From Deltaproteobacteria bacterium (GTDB lineage Bacteria; Desulfobacterota; Desulfobacteria; Desulfobacterales; Desulfatibacillaceae), in assembly GCA_016235345.1 (NCBI GenBank), contig JACRLG010000023.1, forward strand, positions 275,479 through 336,734: a DNA stretch of 61,256 nt. Direction: 5' to 3'. The position numbers and the translations under genes are program-made. Below the pieces are notes generated by a model. The model had not been told where the DNA came from and did no database searches. It was given only the letters and a program-made list of their open reading frames with translations. Of this stretch, positions 26,016 to 35,389 are shown one piece after another (the stretch's first letter is position 1; each line of letters opens with the position of its first letter).

Positions 26016-27383
26016 ATGCCCACCGATATTCTCAATATAGAAGACATCAAACCAGGCGATATTTATGAAGATATATTTTATCATCCTTGCTTGTGTCTTT
26101 CGGTGACAGGTGATGAGGTAATGGGGATTTCGCTAGTCGATGGCTCATGCCCACGTTTTAGCGCAGTTGGATTGGATTATTTAAGAAAGTTGCGAATAGA
26201 GGAAGCATGGATATGGCGTATGAAAGGCCCACAGCCATTATCTGAAGATGAGTTAGAACGTATACAATCAATAGCAAATAAGTGGTGGAGTGAACGCTCG
26301 TATAATAAAATTGAACCAAGATTAAACAAGGAATTGTATATAAAAAATGCTAAACCTGAAAAAATTGGAATAAAAAAAGAATTTTTTAAGTTGCTATCTG
26401 ACGATTTAATAAGAAAAGAAACTATATCAGGATTTGAAAAACTTTTGGTAAAGGCAAGAGCAGCTAACTATTCTATTGCGCTAATATTAGAGGCTATTCT
26501 ATTAGCTAATGAGTACGATATCGTTGAATCATTTAAAAAATTAGCATTTTTTATTAATAAAAAATCATTTATGACTCCATTTGCATTATTAGCTAGAGGT
26601 CGTATTTATTGCGATAAATTATGTAATTATGAAAATGCATTAATTGATTTTAATACTATTAATACTATGGAAGATTACATGGGCGATTTAAAAGAGTGGA
26701 TACTTATTTTAGGCTTATATTTAAAAGGCAATGCATTATATTATTTAGGTAAAATGAAAGAGGCCATAGTAATTTTTGATGAAGTGATTGAAAATTTCGG
26801 AGAAGGTAAGGAACTATTTTTGGACCTAATGATAGGAAATGCAATGTTCCGAAAAGCAACTATACTTGATAAAGGCGGAAAAAAATATGAAGCCATAAAT
26901 CTTTATAATGACTTAATTGTTAAATTCGGTAACAGGGATGAGATATCTCTGGTAGAGCTTACTGCTTGGAGTTTTATTTACAAAGGAATATCTCTTGATA
27001 CTATTGAGTGTAAGAAAGAGGCTATAGATACTTTTAGTGAATTGATTATCCGCTTCAGTGATCATGAAGAAGTATGTATTTTAGAACTTGTAGGTATAGC
27101 ATTTATTCAAAAATGTATAATACTATATGAGATGAGGATGCTCGATGACTCTGATAAAGTTGCAAACGAAGTTATAAAAAGGTTCGGTAGAAGAAAAAAA
27201 TCAACACTTAAACAATTTGTAAATAAAGCTCTTGCATTAAAGCTATCAGCCAGTGTGTGTAATGATGATTCTAAAGGCTCTTGCTATTCCAAGCATATAA
27301 TCAATCTTTTTCAGTTGAAATCCATTTCGATACGCCCACGATTAGAAGGCACAAACCCACTATCCAGTTACCGAGCAGGGTGA
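26016..27383 (+). CDS. AT-rich TPR/solenoid-repeat protein, 3' end rebuilt
   Basis: 455 residues from the ATG at 26016 (TAGGGA upstream); a longer start 19 codons earlier is less likely. The N-terminal ~90 residues form a small domain (PGDIYEDIFYHPCLCLSV, YLRKLRIEEAWIW). From ~190 on, repeating helical pairs of TPR type occur (KMKEAIVIFDEVIENFGE, KKYEAINLYNDLIVKFG, CKKEAIDTFSELIIRF). Composition is strongly AT-rich until about 27300. The last ~28 residues are read antisense through the 3' end of lnt and are probably not original, so the gene was likely cut when it landed here. Role unknown. Confidence 0.6.
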   Translation: MPTDILNIEDIKPGDIYEDIFYHPCLCLSVTGDEVMGISLVDGSCPRFSAVGLDYLRKLRIEEAWIWRMKGPQPLSEDELERIQSIANKWWSERSYNKIEPRLNKELYIKNAKPEKIGIKKEFFKLLSDDLIRKETISGFEKLLVKARAANYSIALILEAILLANEYDIVESFKKLAFFINKKSFMTPFALLARGRIYCDKLCNYENALIDFNTINTMEDYMGDLKEWILILGLYLKGNALYYLGKMKEAIVIFDEVIENFGEGKELFLDLMIGNAMFRKATILDKGGKKYEAINLYNDLIVKFGNRDEISLVELTAWSFIYKGISLDTIECKKEAIDTFSELIIRFSDHEEVCILELVGIAFIQKCIILYEMRMLDDSDKVANEVIKRFGRRKKSTLKQFVNKALALKLSASVCNDDSKGSCYSKHIINLFQLKSISIRPRLEGTNPLSSYRAG

Positions 27384-28836
27384 AGAGGGTGCGGCCCGAC
27401 AGAAAAGCCGCCCTGCCGGTAATGGTTTCCTGGCGGAACAGGCCGCTTTTCGCCTCTATCTTTCCGGTTGGCGAGATTATTGCGCAAAACCCGCTGTTTC
27501 CGGCCCGCAGCAGAAAGCGGCGGTTCTCTATGGCCCGCATCCTGTTGGCGTCAAGGTGCAGGTGGGGCATGGCCGAATCCCCGAACCAGGTGTCGTTGGA
27601 AAGGTTCACCAGTATTTTCGCGCCCTGCCGCACGGCCCTGGCCACGTGGGCCGGGTAAAGGGCCTCCAGGCAGATGGACGCCCCCATGAGGCCGAAGTCG
27701 GTATCGGTGGCGGCCCTGCCTTTTCCCTTTATGAACTTGTGCGGGGCCTCGTAGTAATCCCCCAGAATGTCGCCAGCTGGCGCGGTTTCGGCGTAGGGCA
27801 GGAGAATTTTCTTGTCGTAGGCGGTCACCCTGCCGGTCCCCGATATAAAATATGCGCAGTTGATGGCCCCAAGGGGCAGCATCCTAAGCCCACCTGTCAC
27901 CAGCAGAGTGTTCGGCCCTGCCTGGCCCACCAGTTCGGAAAAAAGCCCGTCGGTGATCTCTTGCGGGCTGTTCAGAACCGTTTCCGGCCACACGATCATG
28001 CGAAACGGCGCGGAATCCGGCCTTTTTTCGTTCAGGACCCCGCTTAAGGAAAGGTAGGCCTTCACCCTTCCGTAAAAGCCCATGCCGCTCCAGCGCTCCT
28101 TTGCCGTGTGGTTGCCCTGTACCAGGGTCACGGCGAACCCGTCCCGCCTGATGGCATCCTTGTACGCCGGAGTCCACCTTGCAAGCTGAACCAATCCGTA
28201 GAAAACCGGCGCGAATATGAAGAAGAGCAATAAGAGGGCCGTGCGCCTGGTCCCGGGGGGCGAGTCCCCCTGTCCGGTGGCGGTTCCGGGCACCCCAAGG
28301 GCTCCGAAGGCAATCACGCCGTTCGCCCCGGCAAGAAGAAAGCCCGCGCCGAATACCCCCGCGATATCCGCAACCTGTGCGTAGGGGAGAAAGCCCAACG
28401 AGGCGTAGCCAAGATGCCCCCAGGGAACGAATCCGAAAATCCACTCCTTGGAAAACTCCGTAATAACCCACAGCGAGGGCGCTGTTACGGCGAAAAAAAA
28501 CAGGGCCTTGCGTTTTAAAAGGTGAAAGAGAATCCCGAAAGCGCCATAGAGCAGGAAATGTGGAAGGATGAGGCAGAACGCCAGGAACAGGGCCGCCGTA
28601 AGGGGCGATTTCTCGTACTGGTCAACCAGGGACCCATAGAGCCAGTATCCCATGAAGGCGGAAAAGAGAGCGCCGAACAGAGCCCCCTTTAAAAAGGCCG
28701 AAAGCCGGGTTTTTGCCGCGAAAAGGGCGCAGAAAAGCGGCGAGAGACAGAAAAAGGCCAGGGGCCAGGCCCCGACCGGCGAAAAGGCCAGGGGATAGAG
28801 GCAGGCTGAAATTATGGCAAGGCCCCAAAAAAGCAT
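27301..28836 (-). CDS. lnt: Apolipoprotein N-acyltransferase
   Basis: 511 residues. Six or more membrane helices cover residues ~1-220 and the nitrilase-type domain lies at ~230-480. The catalytic triad is visible: Glu in IVWPETVLN, Lys in YDKKILLPYAE, Cys in GASICLEALYP. NLSNDTWFG and the terminal membrane helix are characteristic. It adds the third acyl chain to lipoproteins, the step before LolA-dependent export. The 3' end overlaps the tail of an AT-rich gene on the other strand. Confidence 0.95.
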   Translation of the reverse strand: MLFWGLAIISACLYPLAFSPVGAWPLAFFCLSPLFCALFAAKTRLSAFLKGALFGALFSAFMGYWLYGSLVDQYEKSPLTAALFLAFCLILPHFLLYGAFGILFHLLKRKALFFFAVTAPSLWVITEFSKEWIFGFVPWGHLGYASLGFLPYAQVADIAGVFGAGFLLAGANGVIAFGALGVPGTATGQGDSPPGTRRTALLLLFFIFAPVFYGLVQLARWTPAYKDAIRRDGFAVTLVQGNHTAKERWSGMGFYGRVKAYLSLSGVLNEKRPDSAPFRMIVWPETVLNSPQEITDGLFSELVGQAGPNTLLVTGGLRMLPLGAINCAYFISGTGRVTAYDKKILLPYAETAPAGDILGDYYEAPHKFIKGKGRAATDTDFGLMGASICLEALYPAHVARAVRQGAKILVNLSNDTWFGDSAMPHLHLDANRMRAIENRRFLLRAGNSGFCAIISPTGKIEAKSGLFRQETITGRAAFLSGRTLFTLLGNWIVGLCLLIVGVSKWISTEKD

Positions 28837-28890
28837 GTCACAGCCACCCGTGAGAGGTTGGAAAAAAAATGGAATCAGGATGAGGGGCCG

Positions 28891-29418
28891 TCACCATGCA
28901 TCGGTGTTCAGCCTTTTTGCCGCCAATACCCCCACCAGCCAGGGAATGAGCCAGTAATCGATGGCTCCGGAAACCAGAAAAGCGAACCCGATTATGAAAA
29001 AAAGCCACGAACCGGTGGTCGCTCCGGGTTCAAGAACTGACTGCCCCGGCTGGTCCGGGTCGTAATGGACCTTGATTTCCGCTCCAGGCGGATATTTTTT
29101 CAGCGTCTCCAAGGGCTTTTGCGGGTTGTTTTTCCAGTCCCGGTCAAAGCCCAGCCGGTCGCCCGTGAGGGCCGCGCCGTCCACCGAATATCCGTAGACG
29201 ACCGAGGCGCAGTAGCCCATCCTGCCCTTGCTGTGGCGCTTGGTCAACATTTTCGACTCTTTCACCACGCCCTTCGCAATGGGCCAGGAAAGGCTTCTTT
29301 TCGCCTCTTTCACGTGGCTTGCGCCCATCCACGCAAGGACGATTCCGCCCGCGAGAAACATGACCGCCACCGCCCGCACGATCTTTACCACCCTGGCCAG
29401 CTGTTCCGTTTCCGCCAT
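28891..29418 (-). CDS. DUF3592-family membrane protein
   Basis: 175 residues. Membrane helix ~12-32, an extracytoplasmic beta-rich domain with the DUF3592 pattern (WPIAKGVVKESK, YGYSVDGAALTGDRLGF, YPPGAEIKVHYDPDQPGQSVLEPG), then two helices (~135-165). Function of the family is unknown. It is transcribed toward lnt, 54 nt away, and may share its transcript. Confidence 0.78.
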   Translation of the reverse strand: MAETEQLARVVKIVRAVAVMFLAGGIVLAWMGASHVKEAKRSLSWPIAKGVVKESKMLTKRHSKGRMGYCASVVYGYSVDGAALTGDRLGFDRDWKNNPQKPLETLKKYPPGAEIKVHYDPDQPGQSVLEPGATTGSWLFFIIGFAFLVSGAIDYWLIPWLVGVLAAKRLNTDAW

Positions 29419-29464
29419 TTAAATTTCCTTTCAGGCAAGCGCTGCTTGCACCTGGGAAAATATC

Positions 29465-29496
29465 AATGCGCCATGCCTTCGGTAAGGCGCATTATA
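29465..29496 (-). promoter_or_regulatory. Perfect -10 box followed by a leader hairpin
   Basis: On the minus strand TATAAT is followed at once by AATGCGCC...GGCGCATT, an 8 bp stem, about 45-75 nt upstream of the DUF3592 gene. No good -35 was seen. Alternatively the hairpin and the T-run on the plus strand could be a terminator for an unseen transcript. The rest of the 29419-29956 gap, apart from the promoter below, shows nothing I recognise. Confidence 0.3.
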
Positions 29497-29738
29497 CCTC
29501 TTTTTTGGGAGCTTGCAGGAAAACTTCCGCGAATGCCGCATTTTATTCTGTCACGGTCAGCCGCTGCAAGGCGGAAACCGGATGATATTGATTCCTCCCA
29601 GGTTTGAGAGTCCCGGCGGAGCGCAAAATTTATGGGCCCCTTTTCGCCATGACCGGTTTTCACCTGTCAAAGTGAGGTCTTTCCGCTAACAATTACGAAG
29701 AAATGCGGGTGTTCGCCTAATTTTTTTGCAAAACCATA

Positions 29739-29766
29739 TTGACAAAGCATCCTATGATGGTATAGG
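29739..29766 (+). promoter_or_regulatory. Sigma-70 promoter for the HU gene
   Basis: TTGACA, a 16 nt spacer, then TATAGG, giving a leader of about 180 nt before the HU start. Confidence 0.55.
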
Positions 29767-29956
29767 AAAGGGAAGCCCCGAAAGATAACTGTTCAAGAGA
29801 GTTCCGTTCGCCGGATGCCGATCAAGCCTGTCGATGCCCGAATATTCCCTTGGGAATCCCTGCAGGCGGCGGAATTTTTGAGAACTCATCAGCCGAGGCG
29901 ATCCTGTCTGTTTTTTTTCTCAACAATCCATCACTCATTTCCAGTAAGGGGGGGAC

Positions 29957-30229
29957 ATGACCAAGCCTGAGCTCATCGACAAAATGGCCAAAGAAGCGAG
30001 CATAACCAAGGTGCAGGCAAACGCGGCGCTGGCTTCCTTCATCGACAGCGTAAAGGTGACCCTGAAGAAAAAGGACGGCAAGCTCACCCTGGTGGGCTTC
30101 GGCACTTTCACCAAGGTACGCCGCAAGGCCCGCACGGGCCGCAATCCCCAGACCGGCGCGCCCATAAAGATAAAGGCTTCCAATGCCGTCAAGTTCAAGC
30201 CGGGCAAAGGCCTGAAGGAAGCCGTGTAA
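29957..30229 (+). CDS. hup: HU-family DNA-binding protein
   Basis: 90 residues, the normal size. MTKPELIDKMAKEA, the beta-arm region GRNPQTGAPIKIKAS and the terminal FKPGKGLKEAV are standard for HU. A strong ribosome site (AAGGGGGG) precedes the ATG. It bends DNA and compacts the nucleoid. Single gene with its own promoter and a long leader. Confidence 0.95.
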   Translation: MTKPELIDKMAKEASITKVQANAALASFIDSVKVTLKKKDGKLTLVGFGTFTKVRRKARTGRNPQTGAPIKIKASNAVKFKPGKGLKEAV

Positions 30230-30314
30230 GGGGCGTCCCGGGTTTTTGGGGGATTCGGAGGGGGGGCTCGTCCGGAATCCGCCGGTTTCTGAACGCGAAA
30301 GACTTGCCAAGCAG

Positions 30315-30362
30315 ACGGCACCGGGGATGAAGTACCAAAGGTACTCTCTCCTGCGGTGCCGT
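30315..30362 (+). repeat. Hairpin after the HU gene, possible relative of the hairpin elements
   Basis: ACGGCACCG pairs with CGGTGCCGT. The apex holds AAGTACC aaa GGTACT, and TTGCATTTACT follows on the right. The apex GTAC pair and the TTGCATTT word recall the hairpin elements, but no matching outer stem was found. It may be the HU terminator, although the T-run is short. Confidence 0.5.
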
Positions 30363-30414
30363 TTGCATTTACTGGCCGGTTTTGGGCAGGCCCCGATATT
30401 TCAGGAGAAGCGGA

Positions 30415-31443
30415 ATGAGCAAACGGAAGGGAAAATGGGTTATCGCCTGCCTTTGTATAGTCACGGTCATCGGTTGCGCAGGGTATCCCGTTAAGGAGCG
30501 GAAGGCGCGGGACATGCTCAACCGGGCGATTCTTCTGTATCAGCAGGGGGAATCGGAAAGCGCGGACGGCATGCTTTCCGACATCAGGGATAATTACGCC
30601 GACACCGCAGCCGCCACCGAAGCCATAAGAATGCTGCTGGGCCAGGAGCCAGGCGATTACGCGAAGACTCCCTGCGCCCCCGCCGAATGCATGGATGCGA
30701 TTTTGGATGCGGCGGTGGACCGGGCCGAAAAGATAGGGACCTCCGAGGCCAAGAAGGACGTGATAACCCTTGCTGTGCTTCTGGGAAAATACGTGGGCGA
30801 CGGCGAGATGCCTTCGTTTCCTCCGAGCCTGGACGATTACGACGAGGATTACACGGAAGGGGAATCCGGCGATGAACGGGTCTCCGACCCAGCCCTTGAA
30901 ACTGTGAAAAACGCCTACATGGCGGCGATGGCCTTTTTTCTGGACAAGCCCAAGGGCGTGGCCACCCTGACGGAACTGGAAGACTACGGATTCGAGGTTC
31001 CGGCAGGAGTCACCTTCAAAATTTCGGACGGGCGCGAAAAAAGCCTCGCAATTACGGCCTGGTCGGAAAAGGGACTCACGGTCTACTCCATCGATGCGGA
31101 AGGCGAAATAACCGAAACCCTCCTGCCCGGGGCGGAAAGGCCGGTAAAGGGCGGCGAGGGCCCTCGCCCCGGCCCGGTCGAGGCTGTCAGGGCAGACAAA
31201 ACTGCCGAATCCGACATAAAAAACGCCTATGTGGCGGCCCAGATTTTTTTCGTGGACAACCCGAAGGGCCAGGTTACCCTGGAGCGCCTCAGGGAGGCCG
31301 GATTCAGGGCGTCCGAGGGCGTGACGGCGGTTGTGGAAAAAGGCGGGGAGGACAGCCTTTCCATAAAAACCTGGCACGAAAAGGGTGCCACCGTCTTTCA
31401 CATCGACGCGGCAGGGGGCATAACGCGGGAACCCAGAAAATAA
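30415..31443 (+). CDS. Lipoprotein with two headless type IV pilin-like domains
   Basis: 342 residues from the ATG after AGGAG. The signal peptide has lipobox VIGC. Residues ~25-150 form a helical region, probably TPR-like (ILLYQQGESESADGMLSDI). Two copies of a ~75-residue domain follow: VKNAYMAAMAFFLDKPKG...YSIDAEGEI and IKNAYVAAQIFFVDNPKG...FHIDAAGGI. Each matches the globular C-terminal part of deltaproteobacterial PilA-type pilins (KNAYTAAQAYF, then a T-x-L strand), but the hydrophobic N-terminal assembly helix is missing. It may bind pilus or pseudopilus components at the membrane; that is inference. Followed by a terminator. Confidence 0.65.
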   Translation: MSKRKGKWVIACLCIVTVIGCAGYPVKERKARDMLNRAILLYQQGESESADGMLSDIRDNYADTAAATEAIRMLLGQEPGDYAKTPCAPAECMDAILDAAVDRAEKIGTSEAKKDVITLAVLLGKYVGDGEMPSFPPSLDDYDEDYTEGESGDERVSDPALETVKNAYMAAMAFFLDKPKGVATLTELEDYGFEVPAGVTFKISDGREKSLAITAWSEKGLTVYSIDAEGEITETLLPGAERPVKGGEGPRPGPVEAVRADKTAESDIKNAYVAAQIFFVDNPKGQVTLERLREAGFRASEGVTAVVEKGGEDSLSIKTWHEKGATVFHIDAAGGITREPRK

Positions 31444-31464
31444 CGCGGAAACCGGATGCTTTTC

Positions 31465-31499
31465 AGGCGGCCCGCCCTTTGGGGGAAGGCCGCTTTTTT
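31465..31499 (+). terminator. Rho-independent terminator after the pilin-fold lipoprotein
   Basis: GCGGCC pairs with GGCCGC, with extra CCC/GGG pairing inside, followed by six T. It lies between convergent genes. Confidence 0.75.
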
Positions 31500-31536
31500 C
31501 TTTCCGTCAGCCCTTGGTCTCAAATTCAGACACGAG

Positions 31537-32139
31537 TCAGATGATCCCGCCGAAAACCCTGGGCTCGGTGCCTTCCTTTATGCGGGCAACGTTGGCCGAG
31601 TGGCGGCGGAAAATCATGATGGTCATGGCCGTGGCCACGATGCCCACCGGGACCATGCCCGTGAATGCGAAGGCCACCACGGGCAACACCAGGGCCGCGC
31701 ACAGGGAGCCCACAGACACCCGGCCCGTCACGAAAAGCCCCGCGATAAAGACCAGGAGAACCCAGAGAAAGCCTAAGGGCGTCCAGGCGGCAAGGCACCC
31801 GCCCGCCGTGGCGACTCCCTTTCCGCCGCCTTTGAAATCGGTCCAGACCGGGTATATGTGGCCCAGAAAGGCCGCAAGGCCGGTGAGCGCCACTATCAGG
31901 TCGCCCGCTCCCATGTGCCTGGCCACGAAGATCAGGACCCAGCCCTTTGCCATGTCCGCGCCGAGGGTTATGAGGCCCATGGCAGGGCCAGCGTTGCGCA
32001 TGACGTTGGTTGCGCCTATGTTGCCGCTTCCCAGAGCCCTTATGTCCATGTCGTGCCTGAAACGGAAAAACGCCGCGCCAAAGGGGACAGACCCCAAAAG
32101 ATAAGCCAGGACCGGCAACGCGTACTTTATCATGATCAT
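31537..32139 (-). CDS. plsY: Glycerol-3-phosphate acyltransferase PlsY
   Basis: 200 residues from the ATG with GGAG six nt upstream; a TTG one codon earlier is possible. Five hydrophobic segments. Conserved motifs: YLLGSVPFG, GSGNIGATNVMR, GHIYPVW-FKGGGKGVAT and the late RHSANVARIKEGTE. It transfers acyl from acyl-phosphate to glycerol-3-phosphate, the first step of phospholipid synthesis. It stands alone. Confidence 0.95.
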   Translation of the reverse strand: MIMIKYALPVLAYLLGSVPFGAAFFRFRHDMDIRALGSGNIGATNVMRNAGPAMGLITLGADMAKGWVLIFVARHMGAGDLIVALTGLAAFLGHIYPVWTDFKGGGKGVATAGGCLAAWTPLGFLWVLLVFIAGLFVTGRVSVGSLCAALVLPVVAFAFTGMVPVGIVATAMTIMIFRRHSANVARIKEGTEPRVFGGII

Positions 32140-32352
32140 CAAAAGCTCCTTTCACGACTGTCTTTTGCAGGGACGGCGACGAAATGGGATATGATCGGGC
32201 AATATCTTAAACGGGCCTGAAAAACAGTCAAACAAAAAAAGCGGAATAAAAAACAAAAATTTTACTTTCGCCCGGACGCGGGCGTATTCACCCGCTTTCC
32301 GGCCTTTTGGCTGAGAAATCGACCGGGGCGGAAAACCCCAGGCAATTATTCC

Positions 32353-32382
32353 TTGCCCAAGTGTGGTAAGTGCGGTTAAGAT
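32353..32382 (+). promoter_or_regulatory. Possible promoter of the ftsH-folP operon
   Basis: TTGCCC, an 18 nt spacer, then TAAGAT, about 135 nt before the ftsH start. The 377 nt between plsY and ftsH otherwise shows no gene or recognisable RNA. Confidence 0.35.
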
Positions 32383-32516
32383 AACCCCGTGGAATACAAA
32401 ATTTTCATTCCACGCGGCGGGATTTTCACAAGCGCCTTTTGGTTTTGACTCATCACCGGACCATTGGGGCAAGCGCCCTTTTTGTGACCGGGCCGGGTGA
32501 ACCGGCAGGAAGGACT

Positions 32517-34370
32517 ATGGCTTTGAACGTGCGTCACGTGGTTTTGTGGCTTGTTATCCTGGTGGCCATGATAGGGCTGTTCCAGGTTTTTGACCGCAAG
32601 ACATCGGCGGAAAAGGAACTCGTCTACTCGGATTTCCTGTCCATGGCCGAAAAGGGCCAGATAGCGTCCGTAACCATCAGAAATCAGAACGTATCCGTCA
32701 AGTCAACCGATGGCCGCAGTTTTCATACCTTTGCCCCACGGGATGAAAACATGGTGAGCACCCTGAAGGCTTCAGGGGTGCGCATCGAGGCAAGGCCCGA
32801 AAACGAGAGCCACTGGAAGCTCATCCTGTACAACTGGCTGCCCCTCCTGGTCCTCATAGGCGTGTGGATATTCTTCATGCGCCAGATGCAGTCGGGCGGA
32901 GGCAAGGCCCTGTCCTTCGGCAAGAGCCGGGCAAGGCTCATGACCGAGCAGAGCGGCAAGGTGACCTTCGCCGACGTCGCTGGCGTTGACGAGGCCAAGG
33001 AGGAACTCTCGGAAATCGTCGAATTTCTGCGCGATCCCCGCCGGTTCACCCGCCTTGGAGGCCGCATCCCCAAGGGCGTTCTGCTCATGGGCGCTCCCGG
33101 ATCGGGCAAGACCCTCATGGCCCGCGCCATCGCCGGTGAGGCCGAGGTCCATTTCTTCGCCATTTCGGGCTCGGATTTCGTGGAAATGTTCGTGGGCGTC
33201 GGCGCGTCCCGCGTGCGCGACCTGTTCATCCAGGGGAAGAAACACGCCCCCTGCATCATCTTCATAGACGAGATCGACGCGGTGGGAAGGCATCGCGGGG
33301 CCGGCCTGGGCGGCGGCCACGACGAGCGCGAGCAGACCTTGAACCAGCTTCTTGTGGAGATGGACGGTTTCGAGTCCAACGAGGGCGTGATTCTCATCGC
33401 CGCCACCAATCGGCCCGACGTCCTCGACCCGGCGCTTCTCCGCCCCGGTCGCTTCGATCGCCAGGTGGTGGTGCCGCTTCCTGACATCAACGGGCGCGAG
33501 AAGATACTTGCGGTCCACATGAAAAAAACCCCGGTGGACGCGGACGTCGACACCCACCTGCTCGCAAGGGGCACGCCGGGCTTTTCCGGCGCGGACCTGG
33601 AAAACCTCGTCAACGAGGCCGCGCTTCTTGCGGCCAAGGGGGGCAAGGACAAGCTCACCATGGCCGATTTCGAGGAGGCCAAGGACAAGGTCTCCATGGG
33701 CCTTGCCAGAAAGAGCAAGGTCTTTTCCGAGGAAGACCGCCGGGCCATAGCCACCCACGAGGGCGGACACGCACTTGTGGCGCGCTTTTTGGCAGACGCC
33801 CACCCGGTCAACAAGGTCACCATCATCCCCCGTGGCCGCGCCCTGGGGGTCACCCTCATGATGCCGGACGAGCGCGACCTTACCTACAGGGAGCACCTGT
33901 CTGCGGAACTGGCCGTTTTCATGGGAGGACGGGCCGCCGAGGAAATCGTCTTCGGAAAGATGAGCACCGGCGCTTCCAGCGACATCAAGCACGCCACCGA
34001 AATTGCCCAGCGCATGGTGCGCGACTGGGGAATGAGCAAGGCTTTGGGGCCGCTCTCCTACTCCCACGGCGAGGGGGACCAGATATTCCTTGGCCGGGAG
34101 ATAAGCCGCCCCCGCGACTACTCGGAAACCACAGCCCAGGCGATAGACGAGGAAGTCCACGGCATAATCATGGAAGCCTACGGAACGGCCAGGGCGATTT
34201 TGACGGAAAACCGCGATATCCTGGACAGGCTTACGGACCTTCTCATCGAAAAGGAGACCATAATGGGCTCCGAGATGGATACCGTGATCCTTTCCCTGCG
34301 CCCGGAGCTTCCGCACAAGAACAGGCATCATCCAAATCCAAAGGTTGACGAGCCGCCCCGGAACGCCTGA
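32517..34370 (+). CDS. ftsH: Membrane-bound ATP-dependent zinc protease FtsH
   Basis: 617 residues. The ATG at 32517 follows GCAGGAAGGA. Membrane helices lie at ~8-25 and ~103-122 around a periplasmic domain. The AAA domain has Walker A GAPGSGKT (~192-199), IIFIDEID and the SRH region [17 protein letters not shown]. The zinc site is HEGGH (~414-418), fitting HExxH but with Gly where most FtsH have Ala. It degrades misassembled membrane proteins and often controls LPS balance. The stop overlaps the folP start (TGATG), so translation is coupled. Confidence 0.96.
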   Translation: MALNVRHVVLWLVILVAMIGLFQVFDRKTSAEKELVYSDFLSMAEKGQIASVTIRNQNVSVKSTDGRSFHTFAPRDENMVSTLKASGVRIEARPENESHWKLILYNWLPLLVLIGVWIFFMRQMQSGGGKALSFGKSRARLMTEQSGKVTFADVAGVDEAKEELSEIVEFLRDPRRFTRLGGRIPKGVLLMGAPGSGKTLMARAIAGEAEVHFFAISGSDFVEMFVGVGASRVRDLFIQGKKHAPCIIFIDEIDAVGRHRGAGLGGGHDEREQTLNQLLVEMDGFESNEGVILIAATNRPDVLDPALLRPGRFDRQVVVPLPDINGREKILAVHMKKTPVDADVDTHLLARGTPGFSGADLENLVNEAALLAAKGGKDKLTMADFEEAKDKVSMGLARKSKVFSEEDRRAIATHEGGHALVARFLADAHPVNKVTIIPRGRALGVTLMMPDERDLTYREHLSAELAVFMGGRAAEEIVFGKMSTGASSDIKHATEIAQRMVRDWGMSKALGPLSYSHGEGDQIFLGREISRPRDYSETTAQAIDEEVHGIIMEAYGTARAILTENRDILDRLTDLLIEKETIMGSEMDTVILSLRPELPHKNRHHPNPKVDEPPRNA

Positions 34371-35230
34371 TGAAAAAGCACACCCTGGCCGTAAGCGGCT
34401 GGTCTCTGGAACTGGGCGAAAAGGCCCGGATCATGGGAATCGTGAACGTGACGCCGGATTCCTTTTCGGACGGCGGCCATTTTTTCGATCACCGAAAGGC
34501 CATGGAGCACGGCCTCGAACTCGCGGAAGCGGGCGCGGACATCCTGGACGTGGGCGGCGAAAGCACCCGGCCCTTTTCCGATCCGGTAACGGTGGAGGAG
34601 GAAATGCGCCGGGTGATCCCTGTGATCGAGGCCCTTCGTAAAAAAACCGGCCTTCCCATAAGCGTCGACACAAGGCGCAGCGCCACGGCCCGCGCCGCCC
34701 TTTCCGCAGGGGCCACCATAATCAACGACGTCTCCGCGCTTTCGGACGACCCTGCAATGGCGGCCCTTGTGGCGGAGCGCGGGGCGGCGGTGATCCTCAT
34801 GCACATGCTGGGCTCCCCCAAGACCATGCAGCAGGACCCGCAATACTCAGACGTGGTGAAAGAGGTGAGGGACTACCTTGAAGCCCGCGTCAAGTTCGCC
34901 GTTTCAGCCGGAATCCCCAAGGAGCGCATCGTAATTGATCCCGGAATAGGCTTCGGGAAAACAATAGAGCACAATCTTGCCCTTATTCGGAACATCCCCG
35001 CCTTCGACTCCCTCGGAGTCCCGGTTCTGATCGGGCATTCCAGGAAGGCCTTCATCCGCAGGCTTCTTGCCGCAGACCTTGGCCGGGAGGCCGACAGGGG
35101 CGAGATCGAAACCGGCACCCAGGCCGTAACCGCCATGTGCGCGGCCTCTGGCGCTCACATCATAAGGGTGCATGACGTTAAGGCGGCCAGGGCCGCTATT
35201 ATTCTTGCAAGGGCCATAAGGCCTGCCTAA
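34370..35230 (+). CDS. folP: Dihydropteroate synthase
   Basis: 286 residues. Signatures: GIVNVTPDSFSDGG, DVGGESTRPF, SVDTRRSATA, NDVSAL, DPGIGFGKT and GHSRKAF. It joins p-aminobenzoate to the pterin pyrophosphate in folate synthesis. The ftsH-folP order is common in proteobacteria. The TAA stop lies within the left outer arm of hairpin element D, so the element supplies the last codons. Confidence 0.96.
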   Translation: MKKHTLAVSGWSLELGEKARIMGIVNVTPDSFSDGGHFFDHRKAMEHGLELAEAGADILDVGGESTRPFSDPVTVEEEMRRVIPVIEALRKKTGLPISVDTRRSATARAALSAGATIINDVSALSDDPAMAALVAERGAAVILMHMLGSPKTMQQDPQYSDVVKEVRDYLEARVKFAVSAGIPKERIVIDPGIGFGKTIEHNLALIRNIPAFDSLGVPVLIGHSRKAFIRRLLAADLGREADRGEIETGTQAVTAMCAASGAHIIRVHDVKAARAAIILARAIRPA

Positions 35231-35340
35231 AAACGCGAATCGCTGTGTCGAGTATCAAAGCCAATTCCGCCACATACTTTTAGTACGCTTGCTTATTGGC
35301 GTTTCACTCTCCTTGCGCTTCATCATTTTTATTCAGGCTT
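35219..35340 (+). repeat. Hairpin element, copy D
   Basis: The outer stem is AGGCCTGcctAAAAACG with CATTTTTattCAGGCTT: one mismatch and one G-T pair, with the 7-3-7 geometry kept. The inner stem is AAAGCCAAT with ATTGGCGTTT (one mismatch) and the apex is GTAC-containing (ACTTTTAGTAC). It is in sense with folP and overlaps its stop. Confidence 0.8.
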
Positions 35341-35389
35341 AAAACCCTGCCAATTGTTCAGTTTTATAACAAATAGTGGGAGGCGCTCC

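Noticed and set aside
32772-34331. 519-codon open frame antisense to ftsH, and similar long antisense frames opposite EF-G (10362-11783), purH (44204-45400) and the pilin-fold lipoprotein (29935-31401)
   Set aside because: They mirror genes of certain identity in GC-rich DNA, where stop codons are rare on the opposite strand. No ribosome sites, no family motifs.
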